40,539 nt of DNA, taken from Actinoplanes nipponensis. Lineage in GTDB: Bacteria; Actinomycetota; Actinomycetes; Mycobacteriales; Micromonosporaceae. The stretch lies in the NCBI RefSeq assembly GCF_016862275.1, contig NZ_BOMQ01000048.1, positions 1 to 40,539 of the forward strand. Reading direction: 5' to 3'. Under the pieces are notes generated by a model. That model was not told the DNA's origin, made no database searches, and was given only the letters and a program-made list of their open reading frames with translations. Positions 16,972 to 24,331 of the stretch are shown piece after piece; the stretch's first letter is position 1, and the number at the start of each line of letters is the position of its first letter. The position numbers were made by a program, and so were the translations under genes.

Positions 16972-19899
16972 TCAGCCGTTCGGGAAGAGGCGGGCGAAGT
17001 CCGCGTAGCCGGTGGCCACGTCGACCTGGGCCCAGAATCGGTGGTAGTTGAAGGTCGGGGCCGCGCCGCCCTTGAGGTAGGCGTCGACCTTCGGGAAGTC
17101 CGGGTCGTTCTTGTAGAAGGAACGGATGTCCAGGAAGGACACGCCCGGCTTGATCTCGTCGCCGTTGGGCATCTTGCCGCTCCAGCCCGGCGGGATGTAG
17201 ATGCCCTGGCCGGTGGCCGCGTCGTAGCGGTCGTCCATCCGGTTGTAGTCGGCGCGGGTCTCGGTCACCGACACGCCCTTCGGGTCCTTGTACGCCCAGA
17301 TGGCGTCCAGCAGGCCCTTGGCCGCGGTCTTGGCCCGGGCGTTGCCCGACTTGGCGGCGTAGTAGGTGAGCAGCTTGGCGAACGAGCCGGCGACCCCGAG
17401 GTCCTGGCCCTTGCTGGTGACCTCGACGTGCAGGCCGGTGTTCGCGGCCGGGCTGGACGGGCTCCAGGTGGCCGGCTTGCCGGTCCACGCCAGGTCCGAC
17501 GGGATGGCGAAGCTGGACGCGCCGATCGTGCTGTTGTCCAGGGCCCAGGTGACCCACTTGTCCAGGACGGACTTGGCCTTGGCGTCGTTGGTCGTGTAGT
17601 AGTACTCGGCCAGCCGCTCCAGCGACCAGGTCTGCATGCCGAACCAGCGGTTGGACGGCGGGTCCTCGTAGACCGGCGCCTCGACGTAGGACAGGCCGTA
17701 GAACGTCGGGGTGCCGGCCGGCGGGGCCTTGTACGCGCCCTGCCAGCTGTTGGTCGCGCCGCCGGCGATGCCGCCCTCACTGGACTGCAGCCACTGGTAG
17801 AACTCCAGCTGCCGGTTCAGGCTGGCCTGCCAGTCGGCCTTGGCCGTCGGCGACTTGGGCGCCATGGCCGAGACGTTGGACAGCACGTACGCCGCCATCG
17901 GGTTCTGGTAGCCGAAGTGGCTGGTGCTGGAGCCGATCCGCCAGGCCCAGCCGGCCTGCGTGTCGGTGGCGCCGCCCCAGGCGTAGTACCAGGACATCAG
18001 GTTGTTCGAGCTGCTCTTGCCGGAGCCCGCCGCGCAGGACGTCGAGGTGCAGCCCGGGTTCTTGAAGTACTTGTCGTAGAAGGAGTACCGCAGGTAGTCG
18101 CCCATCTTGGCGGCGTTGGCCACGGCCGCGGAGATCTGCGACTGCTTGCCCTGCGCGGTCGCCCAGGTCAGCGCCAGGTAGGCGGCCTGCACGGCCCGCG
18201 AGTCGGCGTCGGGGGCGTTGGTGTACTTCCACTGCTTGGCGTACGACGCGTCCTTGGTGAACAGGTCGAGGTAGCCGTTGGGGCCGCCGAACTTGAACGT
18301 GTCGCAGGACGGCTGCGGCACGGTCTCGAAGGTGGACTCCTGCGGGCCGCGCTGGAAGGTGTTGATGAACACGTTCTTGGTGGTGCCGTCGCCGCAGTGG
18401 CCGAAGCCGTAGACGTTGTCGACGTCCATCAGCCAGTGCATGCCGTAGATGTCCGAGGTGCCGTACGCGCTCTTGAGCTCGTTGGCCAGCGGGTCGGTGC
18501 CCACCGAGACGCTGTTGTCCAGCTGCGACGGGTACTCCGAGGGCAGCGGGTGCTCGGCGGCGTAGGTGGCCGGCTTGCTCGGGTCGTACTTGTCGTTGGT
18601 GGGCTGGTCGGCGTGCGACGGGATGATGTACTTCTCCATCGTCGCCCACGCCGTGTTGAACGGCGCCCAGTCGCCGGACACCTGGCCGTGCTCGGCCTCC
18701 AGCCACAGCCAGTAGCTGAACGCCTCGGAGGTCGTCTCGTGGCCGTGGTCGGGCGCCTCGTCGATCAGCGTCTCGATCGAGTGGTACGGCACCCCGTCGG
18801 GGCTGAAGTAGCCGTTGGCCGGGTTCTTGATGTCGCTGTAGAGCTGGGTGAACCGGGCGTCGGCGCTGCCCTTGGCCAGCACCGTCGCCGTCACGCTGGC
18901 CGCGGTGTGCCCGGTGGCCGTGGCGGTGAAGGTGGCGGTGGAGTTCAGCGCCGCCGCGGCGGTCGCGGCGACGGTGACCGTCTGCGCCGTGTTCCAGTTG
19001 GCGGGCGTGAAGGTCAGCGACGCGGGCGTCGCCGAGACCGTGGTGGCCCCGGCGCTGCGGGCGATCGCCACGGTGGTGTTCGCCGTGGGCGCCTTGGACA
19101 GCGCCACCTTGAACGTGGCCGTCTCACCGGGGGCGACCGTCAGCGAGGTGGGGTCGGTGACGACCGCCGGGGTGGTGGCGGCGTCGACGAACACCGGCAC
19201 GTCGGCGGTCGTGCTCTTCGCGTTGGTCGAGTCGTACGCGATGGCCTGCAGGTGGTACGCCGCCGTCTGGGCCGGGACGCTGTCCCAGGTGTAGGCGTAC
19301 GGCGCCGCGGTGTCGGTGCCCAGCAGCAGGCCGTCGTGGTAGAACTCGACCTTGCTGATGGTCCGGCCGCTGGTCGCCGTGGCGGTCGCGGCGATCGGGA
19401 TCGACGCGGGCGCGGTGAACCGCGTGTTGGCCGCCGGGCTGCTGATCGACACCGTCGGTACGGCGGCGGTCTGGTTGCAGGCGGTGCCGTTGAGGGTGAA
19501 CGCCGTCGGGACCGGGTTGGCCGAGCCGAACGTGCCGTTGAAGCCGGTGCTGACCGAGGCGCCGGTGCCCAGCGTGCCGTTCCACGCCGCGTTGTTGACG
19601 GTGACGTGCTGGCCGCTCTGGCTGTACGTGCCGCTCCAGCCCTGGGTGACCTTCTGCGCCGCGTCGGGGAAGTCGTACTCGAGCTTCCAGCTGGTCACCG
19701 GGTCGCCGGAGTTGGTGATGGCGATGTCACCGGTGAAGCCGCCGCTCCACTGGCTCTGCACACGGTAGACGACCGTGCAGCCGGCGGCGGCCTGCGCGGG
19801 CGACGACCCGGCGACGACCAGGCCGGCGCCGAGCAGCGCCGCGGTCGAGACGGCTAAACCGCGTCGAAAACGCGATCGGGTGGACAGGGGGGATCTCAT
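16972..19899 (-). CDS. secreted GH48 cellobiohydrolase with N-terminal CBM2
   Basis: This is a 975-residue processive cellulase acting from reducing ends of cellulose. The order is: signal peptide (1-38, ending SPAQAAA); CBM2 (about 39-143, with QSQWSGGFTGDI and NAAWNGTLG); a bacterial Ig-like domain (about 150-245, PTVSISSPAANTRFTAPASI to ADVPVFVD); a second beta-sandwich (about 250-345, DPTSLTVAPGETATFKVALS); then GH48 (about 350-975). The GH48 part holds the conserved IDEAPDHGHETTSEAFSYWL segment, where the family's acidic catalytic residue lies. The ATG at 19899 has AGGAAGGA upstream. It starts 29 bp after the GH74 stop and ends 10 bp before the LPMO. Placing CBM2 at the N-terminus differs from its operon partners, which carry it C-terminally. 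Confidence 0.96.
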   Translation of the reverse strand: MRSPLSTRSRFRRGLAVSTAALLGAGLVVAGSSPAQAAAGCTVVYRVQSQWSGGFTGDIAITNSGDPVTSWKLEYDFPDAAQKVTQGWSGTYSQSGQHVTVNNAAWNGTLGTGASVSTGFNGTFGSANPVPTAFTLNGTACNQTAAVPTVSISSPAANTRFTAPASIPIAATATATSGRTISKVEFYHDGLLLGTDTAAPYAYTWDSVPAQTAAYHLQAIAYDSTNAKSTTADVPVFVDAATTPAVVTDPTSLTVAPGETATFKVALSKAPTANTTVAIARSAGATTVSATPASLTFTPANWNTAQTVTVAATAAAALNSTATFTATATGHTAASVTATVLAKGSADARFTQLYSDIKNPANGYFSPDGVPYHSIETLIDEAPDHGHETTSEAFSYWLWLEAEHGQVSGDWAPFNTAWATMEKYIIPSHADQPTNDKYDPSKPATYAAEHPLPSEYPSQLDNSVSVGTDPLANELKSAYGTSDIYGMHWLMDVDNVYGFGHCGDGTTKNVFINTFQRGPQESTFETVPQPSCDTFKFGGPNGYLDLFTKDASYAKQWKYTNAPDADSRAVQAAYLALTWATAQGKQSQISAAVANAAKMGDYLRYSFYDKYFKNPGCTSTSCAAGSGKSSSNNLMSWYYAWGGATDTQAGWAWRIGSSTSHFGYQNPMAAYVLSNVSAMAPKSPTAKADWQASLNRQLEFYQWLQSSEGGIAGGATNSWQGAYKAPPAGTPTFYGLSYVEAPVYEDPPSNRWFGMQTWSLERLAEYYYTTNDAKAKSVLDKWVTWALDNSTIGASSFAIPSDLAWTGKPATWSPSSPAANTGLHVEVTSKGQDLGVAGSFAKLLTYYAAKSGNARAKTAAKGLLDAIWAYKDPKGVSVTETRADYNRMDDRYDAATGQGIYIPPGWSGKMPNGDEIKPGVSFLDIRSFYKNDPDFPKVDAYLKGGAAPTFNYHRFWAQVDVATGYADFARLFPNG

Positions 19900-19928
19900 C
19901 GCGGGTCCTTCCTGGGGGGTGGGGCGGG

Positions 19929-22622
19929 TCATGACGTGGCCGCACAGGTGATCGGCGACGGAACGGGGTTGGTGCCGGTGGTGGTGGCGAGGAAGCCGAA
20001 CGTGGTGGTCGCGTTCGCGGCCAGCGCGCCGTTCCAGCCGGCGTCGCGCACGGTCACCGCCGTGCCGGTCTGACCGCCGGCGCCGCCCCAGAGCTGGGTC
20101 ATGACCTGGCCGGCGGAGTACGTCCAGCCGACGGACCACGCCTTGGTGGCCGTGCTGCCGGCGTTCCGGACGGTCACCTCACCCTGGAAGCCACCGGTCC
20201 ACGAGCCGGTGATCCGGTAGGTGGCGGCGCAACCGGAGGTGGGCTGCGGAGGCGCCGAGGTGGACACCGACGGGGAGGGGGACGGCGGGGTGGAGGTGGG
20301 CGGGGTGGAGGTCGGCGGGGTGGAGGTCGGCGGGGTCGACGTGGGCGGGGTCGGGCCGCCGGTCCGGTCGGCGTAGAGGATGCCGCGGCCGTTGGTGCCG
20401 AGGTAGACCCGGCCGTAGACCCGCGGGTCGCCGGCCAGCGCCTCGCCCGCGTTGCCGTACTGGTGGGCGTCGTCGTTGATCCGCAGCCAGGCCGCGCCGC
20501 CGTTGTCGGAGCGGAACACCCCGGCCACGCCGTCGACCGTGCCGATCGTGAAGACCGCCGGGTAGGCCGCGCCCGGCGCGGCCTTGCCGGTCGAGACGTT
20601 GATCGCCTTGCTCACCCCGGCGACCGCGGCGAACGAGGCGCCCGCGTCGGTGGAGTGCAGCAGCCCGGTCTCGCCGGCCAGCCACACGTCGCCCGCCCGG
20701 CCGGCCACCGTGTGCAGCTTGACCGGGCCGGTCGCCGGGACCGTGGCCGCCGAGGCGGTGAAGGTCGCGCCGCCGTCCCGGCTGACGTAGAGCTTGCCGG
20801 CCGCGTACCCGTAGAAGGCCTTCGGGTCGGCGCGGTCGCTGACGATCTCGGCGCCGGCCGGCAGGCCGGCGGACTTCGTCCACGAGCTGCCGCGGGTGGT
20901 CGAGTAGTGCACGTCCGCGCCCGCCGGGGCCCAGACCACGGCGTTGGCGTCCGCGCCCACCGCCACCTTGCCGCCGCCGGTGACGCCCGCCGGCTCCTGG
21001 CCGTTGTACCAGTTCTTGCCGCCGTCGTTGGAGACGCCGATGTGCGGCGCCGCGTCGGCGTTGCCCACCCGGACGAAGAAGGCCGGGCTCAGCTCGGCGA
21101 AGTCCAGGCTGGTGTTGCTGCCCAGGCTGGGGGTGTCGTGGAAGGTCGGCGGCACCGTGTCCAGGTCGGCGTGGTGGAACCCGCCGATGTCGCCCAGCGC
21201 GCTGACCAGCGGGGCGCCGGACGGCGGGCTGGCCAGGTCGAGGACCGCGGTCTCCTCCAGGCCCTTGGCCATCGGCTTGATCGTGAACGGGGTGCCGGCG
21301 TCCCAGTTGGTCAGCTGGGTGGTGCCGTAGACGGTGGCGCCGGTGCCGTACAGCATCCGGTTGGAGTCGAACGGGTCGATCTCCACCGACTCGTTCATCC
21401 AGCCGAGCTTCGGCGTGGACTCCGGGGGCTGCGGGTTGGTGTTGAAGTCCAGCCACGGGTTGGCCGAGATGTCCATCGTGTAGCGCTTGGACACGCTCGG
21501 GTAGCCGGCGAAGTCCCAGATCCGGGTCCAGGTGGCGCCGCTGTCGGTGCTGCGGAAGAAGATCGCGTCCGGCCACCAGGAGACCTGGGTGGCCACCATC
21601 AGGGTGCCGGGCTTCTGCCGGTCGACCGTGAGGCCGGAGTAGCCGAAGTAGAGGTCGTCGCCGGCGCTGAGCTTGACCGGGCTGACGTCGGTCCACTCGC
21701 CGGTCACCGTGTTCAGCCGCGACACCTGACCCTTGCCGCCCTCGTACGGGCCGCCGGTGTCGCTGGTGGCCACGTACAGGTAGTGGTTGACCGGGTCCAG
21801 GACGCCCTTGTGCGGGATGTAGCCGGTCGGCTGACCGGGGACCCGCGCCCAGGTGCCGCCGCCGTCGGTGGAGCGGTAGACGTTGTTCTGCTTGTCCGCC
21901 ACGCCCACGTAGACGTCGCGGCTCACGTCGTCGAAGGTGACCCAGGTCAGGCCCTGGTTCTGGCTCAGGTAGCCGTTGGTGTCGGCCGGGTCCTGGACGT
22001 AGTTGCCCGCGTTGGGGAACGCGCTGACCTTGGCCCAGGTGGCGCCGCTGTCGGTGCTGCGCCACAGGCCGTTGCCGCCCTCGGCGGCGTAGAAGACGTG
22101 GGTGTGGTCGTGCGGGTCGACGGCGAGCCGCTCACCCATGCCGCGGCCGGGCATGTTGCCGCCGTTCTTGAACGGCAGCTTCGTGACCTGCCAGCTCGCG
22201 CCGCGGTTGGTCGAGCGCAGGATGGCCCCGTTGTTCGGGTCCCAGCTGTTGGTGTACATGCCCACCGCCGCGTAGACCCGGTCGGGATCGACCGGGTCCG
22301 TGGCGATGCTCGTGACGCCGTTGTAGCCCCAGTTGTCCTGGCCCACCCAGTCCAGCAGCGGCACCCAGTTCTGGCCGGCCTGGTTCCAGCGGTAGGCGCC
22401 CCCGATGTCGGTCCGGGCGTAGATCAGGTTCTTCTCTTTGCGGTTGAAGATCAGGCCGGGAACGAATCCGCCGCCGTCGATGCGCACGTTCTTCCAGCTG
22501 GACGGGTCGGTGGCGGGGGCCGCGGCGGCAGGCTGGGAACGGTCGGCCGCCTGAGCCGCGAAGGTCGTCGCGCCGATGAGCAGCGCGGCGACGGCCAGGG
22601 TCAGGGATCTCGGGCGTCGCAA
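19929..22622 (-). CDS. secreted GH74 xyloglucanase with C-terminal CBM2
   Basis: This is an 897-residue xyloglucan-specific glycosidase. It has a signal peptide (LRRPRSLTLAVAALLIGATT...), then two seven-bladed propellers built from BNR/Asp-box repeats (about 40-770; STDSGATW, STDGGGTW, SRDGGATF). The two catalytic Asp residues of GH74 are visible in YARTDIGGAYRW (Asp72) and LGDIGGFHHAD. A linker of repeated PPTST units leads to CBM2 (about 795-897). I prefer the TTG at 22622, because GGAGAGG lies 8 bases upstream and the signal peptide then starts cleanly. An in-frame GTG at 22643 would add seven residues but would contain that ribosome site. First gene of the GH74-GH48-AA10 operon, behind a CebR-like box. 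Confidence 0.94.
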   Translation of the reverse strand: MRRPRSLTLAVAALLIGATTFAAQAADRSQPAAAAPATDPSSWKNVRIDGGGFVPGLIFNRKEKNLIYARTDIGGAYRWNQAGQNWVPLLDWVGQDNWGYNGVTSIATDPVDPDRVYAAVGMYTNSWDPNNGAILRSTNRGASWQVTKLPFKNGGNMPGRGMGERLAVDPHDHTHVFYAAEGGNGLWRSTDSGATWAKVSAFPNAGNYVQDPADTNGYLSQNQGLTWVTFDDVSRDVYVGVADKQNNVYRSTDGGGTWARVPGQPTGYIPHKGVLDPVNHYLYVATSDTGGPYEGGKGQVSRLNTVTGEWTDVSPVKLSAGDDLYFGYSGLTVDRQKPGTLMVATQVSWWPDAIFFRSTDSGATWTRIWDFAGYPSVSKRYTMDISANPWLDFNTNPQPPESTPKLGWMNESVEIDPFDSNRMLYGTGATVYGTTQLTNWDAGTPFTIKPMAKGLEETAVLDLASPPSGAPLVSALGDIGGFHHADLDTVPPTFHDTPSLGSNTSLDFAELSPAFFVRVGNADAAPHIGVSNDGGKNWYNGQEPAGVTGGGKVAVGADANAVVWAPAGADVHYSTTRGSSWTKSAGLPAGAEIVSDRADPKAFYGYAAGKLYVSRDGGATFTASAATVPATGPVKLHTVAGRAGDVWLAGETGLLHSTDAGASFAAVAGVSKAINVSTGKAAPGAAYPAVFTIGTVDGVAGVFRSDNGGAAWLRINDDAHQYGNAGEALAGDPRVYGRVYLGTNGRGILYADRTGGPTPPTSTPPTSTPPTSTPPTSTPPSPSPSVSTSAPPQPTSGCAATYRITGSWTGGFQGEVTVRNAGSTATKAWSVGWTYSAGQVMTQLWGGAGGQTGTAVTVRDAGWNGALAANATTTFGFLATTTGTNPVPSPITCAATS
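20284..20350. repeat. 15-bp tandem repeat encoding the PPTST linker
   Basis: About four copies of a 15-bp unit (GGCGGGGTGGAGGT plus one base) encode repeated Pro-Pro-Thr-Ser-Thr in the linker between the GH74 catalytic part and its CBM2. The last copies are slightly diverged. Linker length is likely to vary between strains. Confidence 0.7.
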
Positions 22623-22682
22623 ATGGAATTCCTCTCCGGGCACGTCTGCGGCGCCGGGGCTGCGCCATCGACGGACGTGAAC

Positions 22683-22698
22683 ATGGGAGCGCTCCCAT
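22683..22698. promoter_or_regulatory. CebR/CelR-type operator for the GH74-GH48-AA10 operon
   Basis: ATGGGAGCGCTCCCAT is a perfect 16-bp palindrome containing TGGGAGCGCTCCCA, the box recognised by the LacI-family cellulose-utilisation repressors CebR (Streptomyces) and CelR (Thermobifida), released by cellobiose. It overlaps the expected start of transcription of the minus-strand promoter at 22700-22728. The repressor gene is not in this window. Confidence 0.9.
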
Positions 22699-22699
22699 G

Positions 22700-22728
22700 A
22701 ATGTCGTCTCCCGACATCTCGTTGTCAA
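22700..22728 (-). promoter_or_regulatory. promoter of the GH74-GH48-AA10 operon
   Basis: On the minus strand a consensus -35 TTGACA (22723-22728) is followed, 17 bp later, by GACATT (22700-22705) as the -10. The CebR-like palindrome starts immediately downstream, so repressor binding would block RNA polymerase. Confidence 0.65.
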
Positions 22729-22752
22729 GAGTCGGAAACAAATGACCCCGTG

Positions 22753-22782
22753 TTGACAACTACTGAACCGAGTAGGTAGGAA
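22753..22782 (+). promoter_or_regulatory. promoter of the mannanase gene
   Basis: A consensus -35 TTGACA (22753-22758) is followed by TAGGAA (22777-22782) after 18 bp. The CebR-like site at 22798-22811 sits just past the expected transcription start. The two promoters of this divergent region are back to back, 25 bp apart. Confidence 0.6.
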
Positions 22783-22797
22783 GATGCCCATCGATCG

Positions 22798-22811
22798 TGG
22801 GAGCGCTTCCG
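22798..22811. promoter_or_regulatory. CebR/CelR-type operator for the mannanase gene
   Basis: TGGGAGCGCTTCCG matches the CebR/CelR box TGGGAGCGCTCCCA at 12 of 14 positions, and the mismatches are in one arm only. It lies 19 bp upstream of the mannanase start codon and downstream of its promoter. The weaker match suggests lower affinity than the site at 22683. Confidence 0.8.
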
Positions 22812-22829
22812 ACATCGATGGAGGACCAC

Positions 22830-24203
22830 ATGAGACGCAAACTTCTGGGCGGCCTGGCCGCGCTGTTCGTCGCGGTGGCCGGCGTGGTCACCGTGGCCGC
22901 GCAGCCCGCGCAGGCGGCGGCCGGCTTCACCGTCAGCGGCAGCCGCATCCTGGACGCCAACGGCAACGCCTTCGTCATGCGCGGCGTCAACCACGCCCAC
23001 ACCTGGTACGCCGACCGCACCCCGCAGGCGCTGGCCGACATCAAGGCGCTGGGCGCCAACACGGTCCGGGTCGTGCTCGGCAGCGGGCAGCGCTGGGGAC
23101 CCGACAACGCCGCCACCGTGTCGACCGTGATCAGCCAGTGCAAGGCCAACCGCCTGATCTGCGTGCTGGAGGCCCACGACACCACCGGGTACGGCGAGCA
23201 GAGCGGCGCCGCCACCCTGGCCCAGGCGGTCGACTACTGGATCAGCGTCAAGAGCGCCCTGGCCGGCCAGGAGCGCTACGTCATCCTGAACATCGGCAAC
23301 GAGCCGTACGGCAACACCAACACCGCCGGCTGGGTCGCCGACACCAAGAACGCGATCACCCGGCTGCGCGCCGCCGGCTTCGAGCACTCGATCATGGTGG
23401 ACGCGCCGAACTGGGGCCAGGACTGGTCCTTCACCATGCGCGACAACGCCGCCTCGGTCTTCGCCACCGACCCGCAGCGCAACACCATCTTCTCGATCCA
23501 CATGTACGGCGTCTTCGACACCGCCGCGGAGATCACCGACTACCTGGGCCGGTTCGTCAGCGCCGGGCTGCCGATCGTGGTCGGCGAGTTCGGCAACATG
23601 CACTCCGACGGCGACCCCGACGAGGACACCATCCTGGCCACCGCCCAGGCCCGCGGCATCGGCTACCTCGGCTGGTCGTGGAGCGGCAACGGCGGCGGCG
23701 TCGAGTACCTGGACATGGTCACCGGCTTCAACGCCACCCAGCTGACCCCCTGGGGACAGCGGATCTTCAACGGCGCCAACGGCATCAAGGCGACCTCGCG
23801 CGAGGCGTCCGTCTTCGGCGGCGTCCAGCCCACCACGCCGACCAGCTCCCCGACGGTCTCGCCGAGCGCCTCGACCCCGCCGTCCACGCCCCCGCCCGCC
23901 GGCAAGAGCTGCACGGCGAGCTACGCGGTCGCCGGCCAGTGGGGCGGCGGCTTCCAGGGCACGGTGACCGTCAAGGCCGGCGCCGCGGCGATCACCTCGT
24001 GGACCGTGACCTGGACCTGGCCCAGCGGCCAGCGCTTCACCAACACCTGGAACGCCACGGTCACCACCTCCGGTGACGCGGTGACCGCCCGCAACGCGTC
24101 GTACAACGGCTCGCTGCCGGCCGGCGGCAGCACCAGCTGGGGCTTCACCGCCAGCTACACCGGCGCCAACACCGCACCGACCGCCACCTGCGCGGCCGCC
24201 TGA
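22830..24203 (+). CDS. secreted GH5 (subfamily 8-like) beta-mannanase with CBM2
   Basis: This is a 457-residue endo-1,4-beta-mannosidase. Residues 1-31 are a signal peptide (ending QPAQAAA). The GH5 barrel (about 32-330) starts FTVSGSRILDANGNAFVMRG and holds VLEAHDTTGYG, the acid/base Glu158 in NIGNEPYG and the nucleophile Glu253 in VVGEFGNM. The NHAHTWY and HDTTGYGE segments are those of actinomycete mannanases of GH5 subfamily 8, which separates it from GH5 cellulases. A Pro/Ser/Thr linker precedes a CBM2 (about 365-457), which would anchor it on cellulose next to mannan. The ATG at 22830 follows GGAGGACCAC. It is divergent from the GH74 operon and shares CebR-type control; a UUCG hairpin terminates it. 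Confidence 0.94.
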   Translation: MRRKLLGGLAALFVAVAGVVTVAAQPAQAAAGFTVSGSRILDANGNAFVMRGVNHAHTWYADRTPQALADIKALGANTVRVVLGSGQRWGPDNAATVSTVISQCKANRLICVLEAHDTTGYGEQSGAATLAQAVDYWISVKSALAGQERYVILNIGNEPYGNTNTAGWVADTKNAITRLRAAGFEHSIMVDAPNWGQDWSFTMRDNAASVFATDPQRNTIFSIHMYGVFDTAAEITDYLGRFVSAGLPIVVGEFGNMHSDGDPDEDTILATAQARGIGYLGWSWSGNGGGVEYLDMVTGFNATQLTPWGQRIFNGANGIKATSREASVFGGVQPTTPTSSPTVSPSASTPPSTPPPAGKSCTASYAVAGQWGGGFQGTVTVKAGAAAITSWTVTWTWPSGQRFTNTWNATVTTSGDAVTARNASYNGSLPAGGSTSWGFTASYTGANTAPTATCAAA

Positions 24204-24222
24204 CCCCCACCCGGGGCCCCCC

Positions 24223-24252
24223 GCGGCCCGGCCCGTTCGCGGGCCGGGCCGC
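24223..24252 (+). terminator. UUCG-loop terminator after the mannanase gene
   Basis: A perfect 13-bp GC stem (GCGGCCCGGCCCG at 24223-24235, complement at 24240-24252) closes on a TTCG tetraloop, an exceptionally stable RNA hairpin. It begins 20 bp after the mannanase stop codon and isolates it from the next gene. Confidence 0.88.
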
Positions 24253-24331
24253 ACCCCGGCCGCAACCGCCGGGCACCCGATCCGCTCCCCCGGGCCGCCA
24301 GTCTGGGGGACCACCCAGCATCGGGAGCATC

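Noticed and set aside
16846..19857. A 1003-codon open frame on the plus strand opposite the GH48 gene
   Set aside because: It mirrors the GH48 coding sequence. Its product is Arg/Gly/Val-rich with no domain logic, the usual shadow of GC-rich genes, whereas the minus strand encodes a complete signal-CBM2-GH48 protein.
20284..20350. CRISPR or regulatory repeat in the GH74 region
   Set aside because: The 15-bp units are in frame and encode the PPTST linker; there are no spacers.
20463..22700. A 745-codon open frame on the plus strand opposite the GH74 gene
   Set aside because: It is antisense to a clear GH74-CBM2 gene, has His/Arg/Gly-rich nonsense composition and runs through the CebR-like promoter region.
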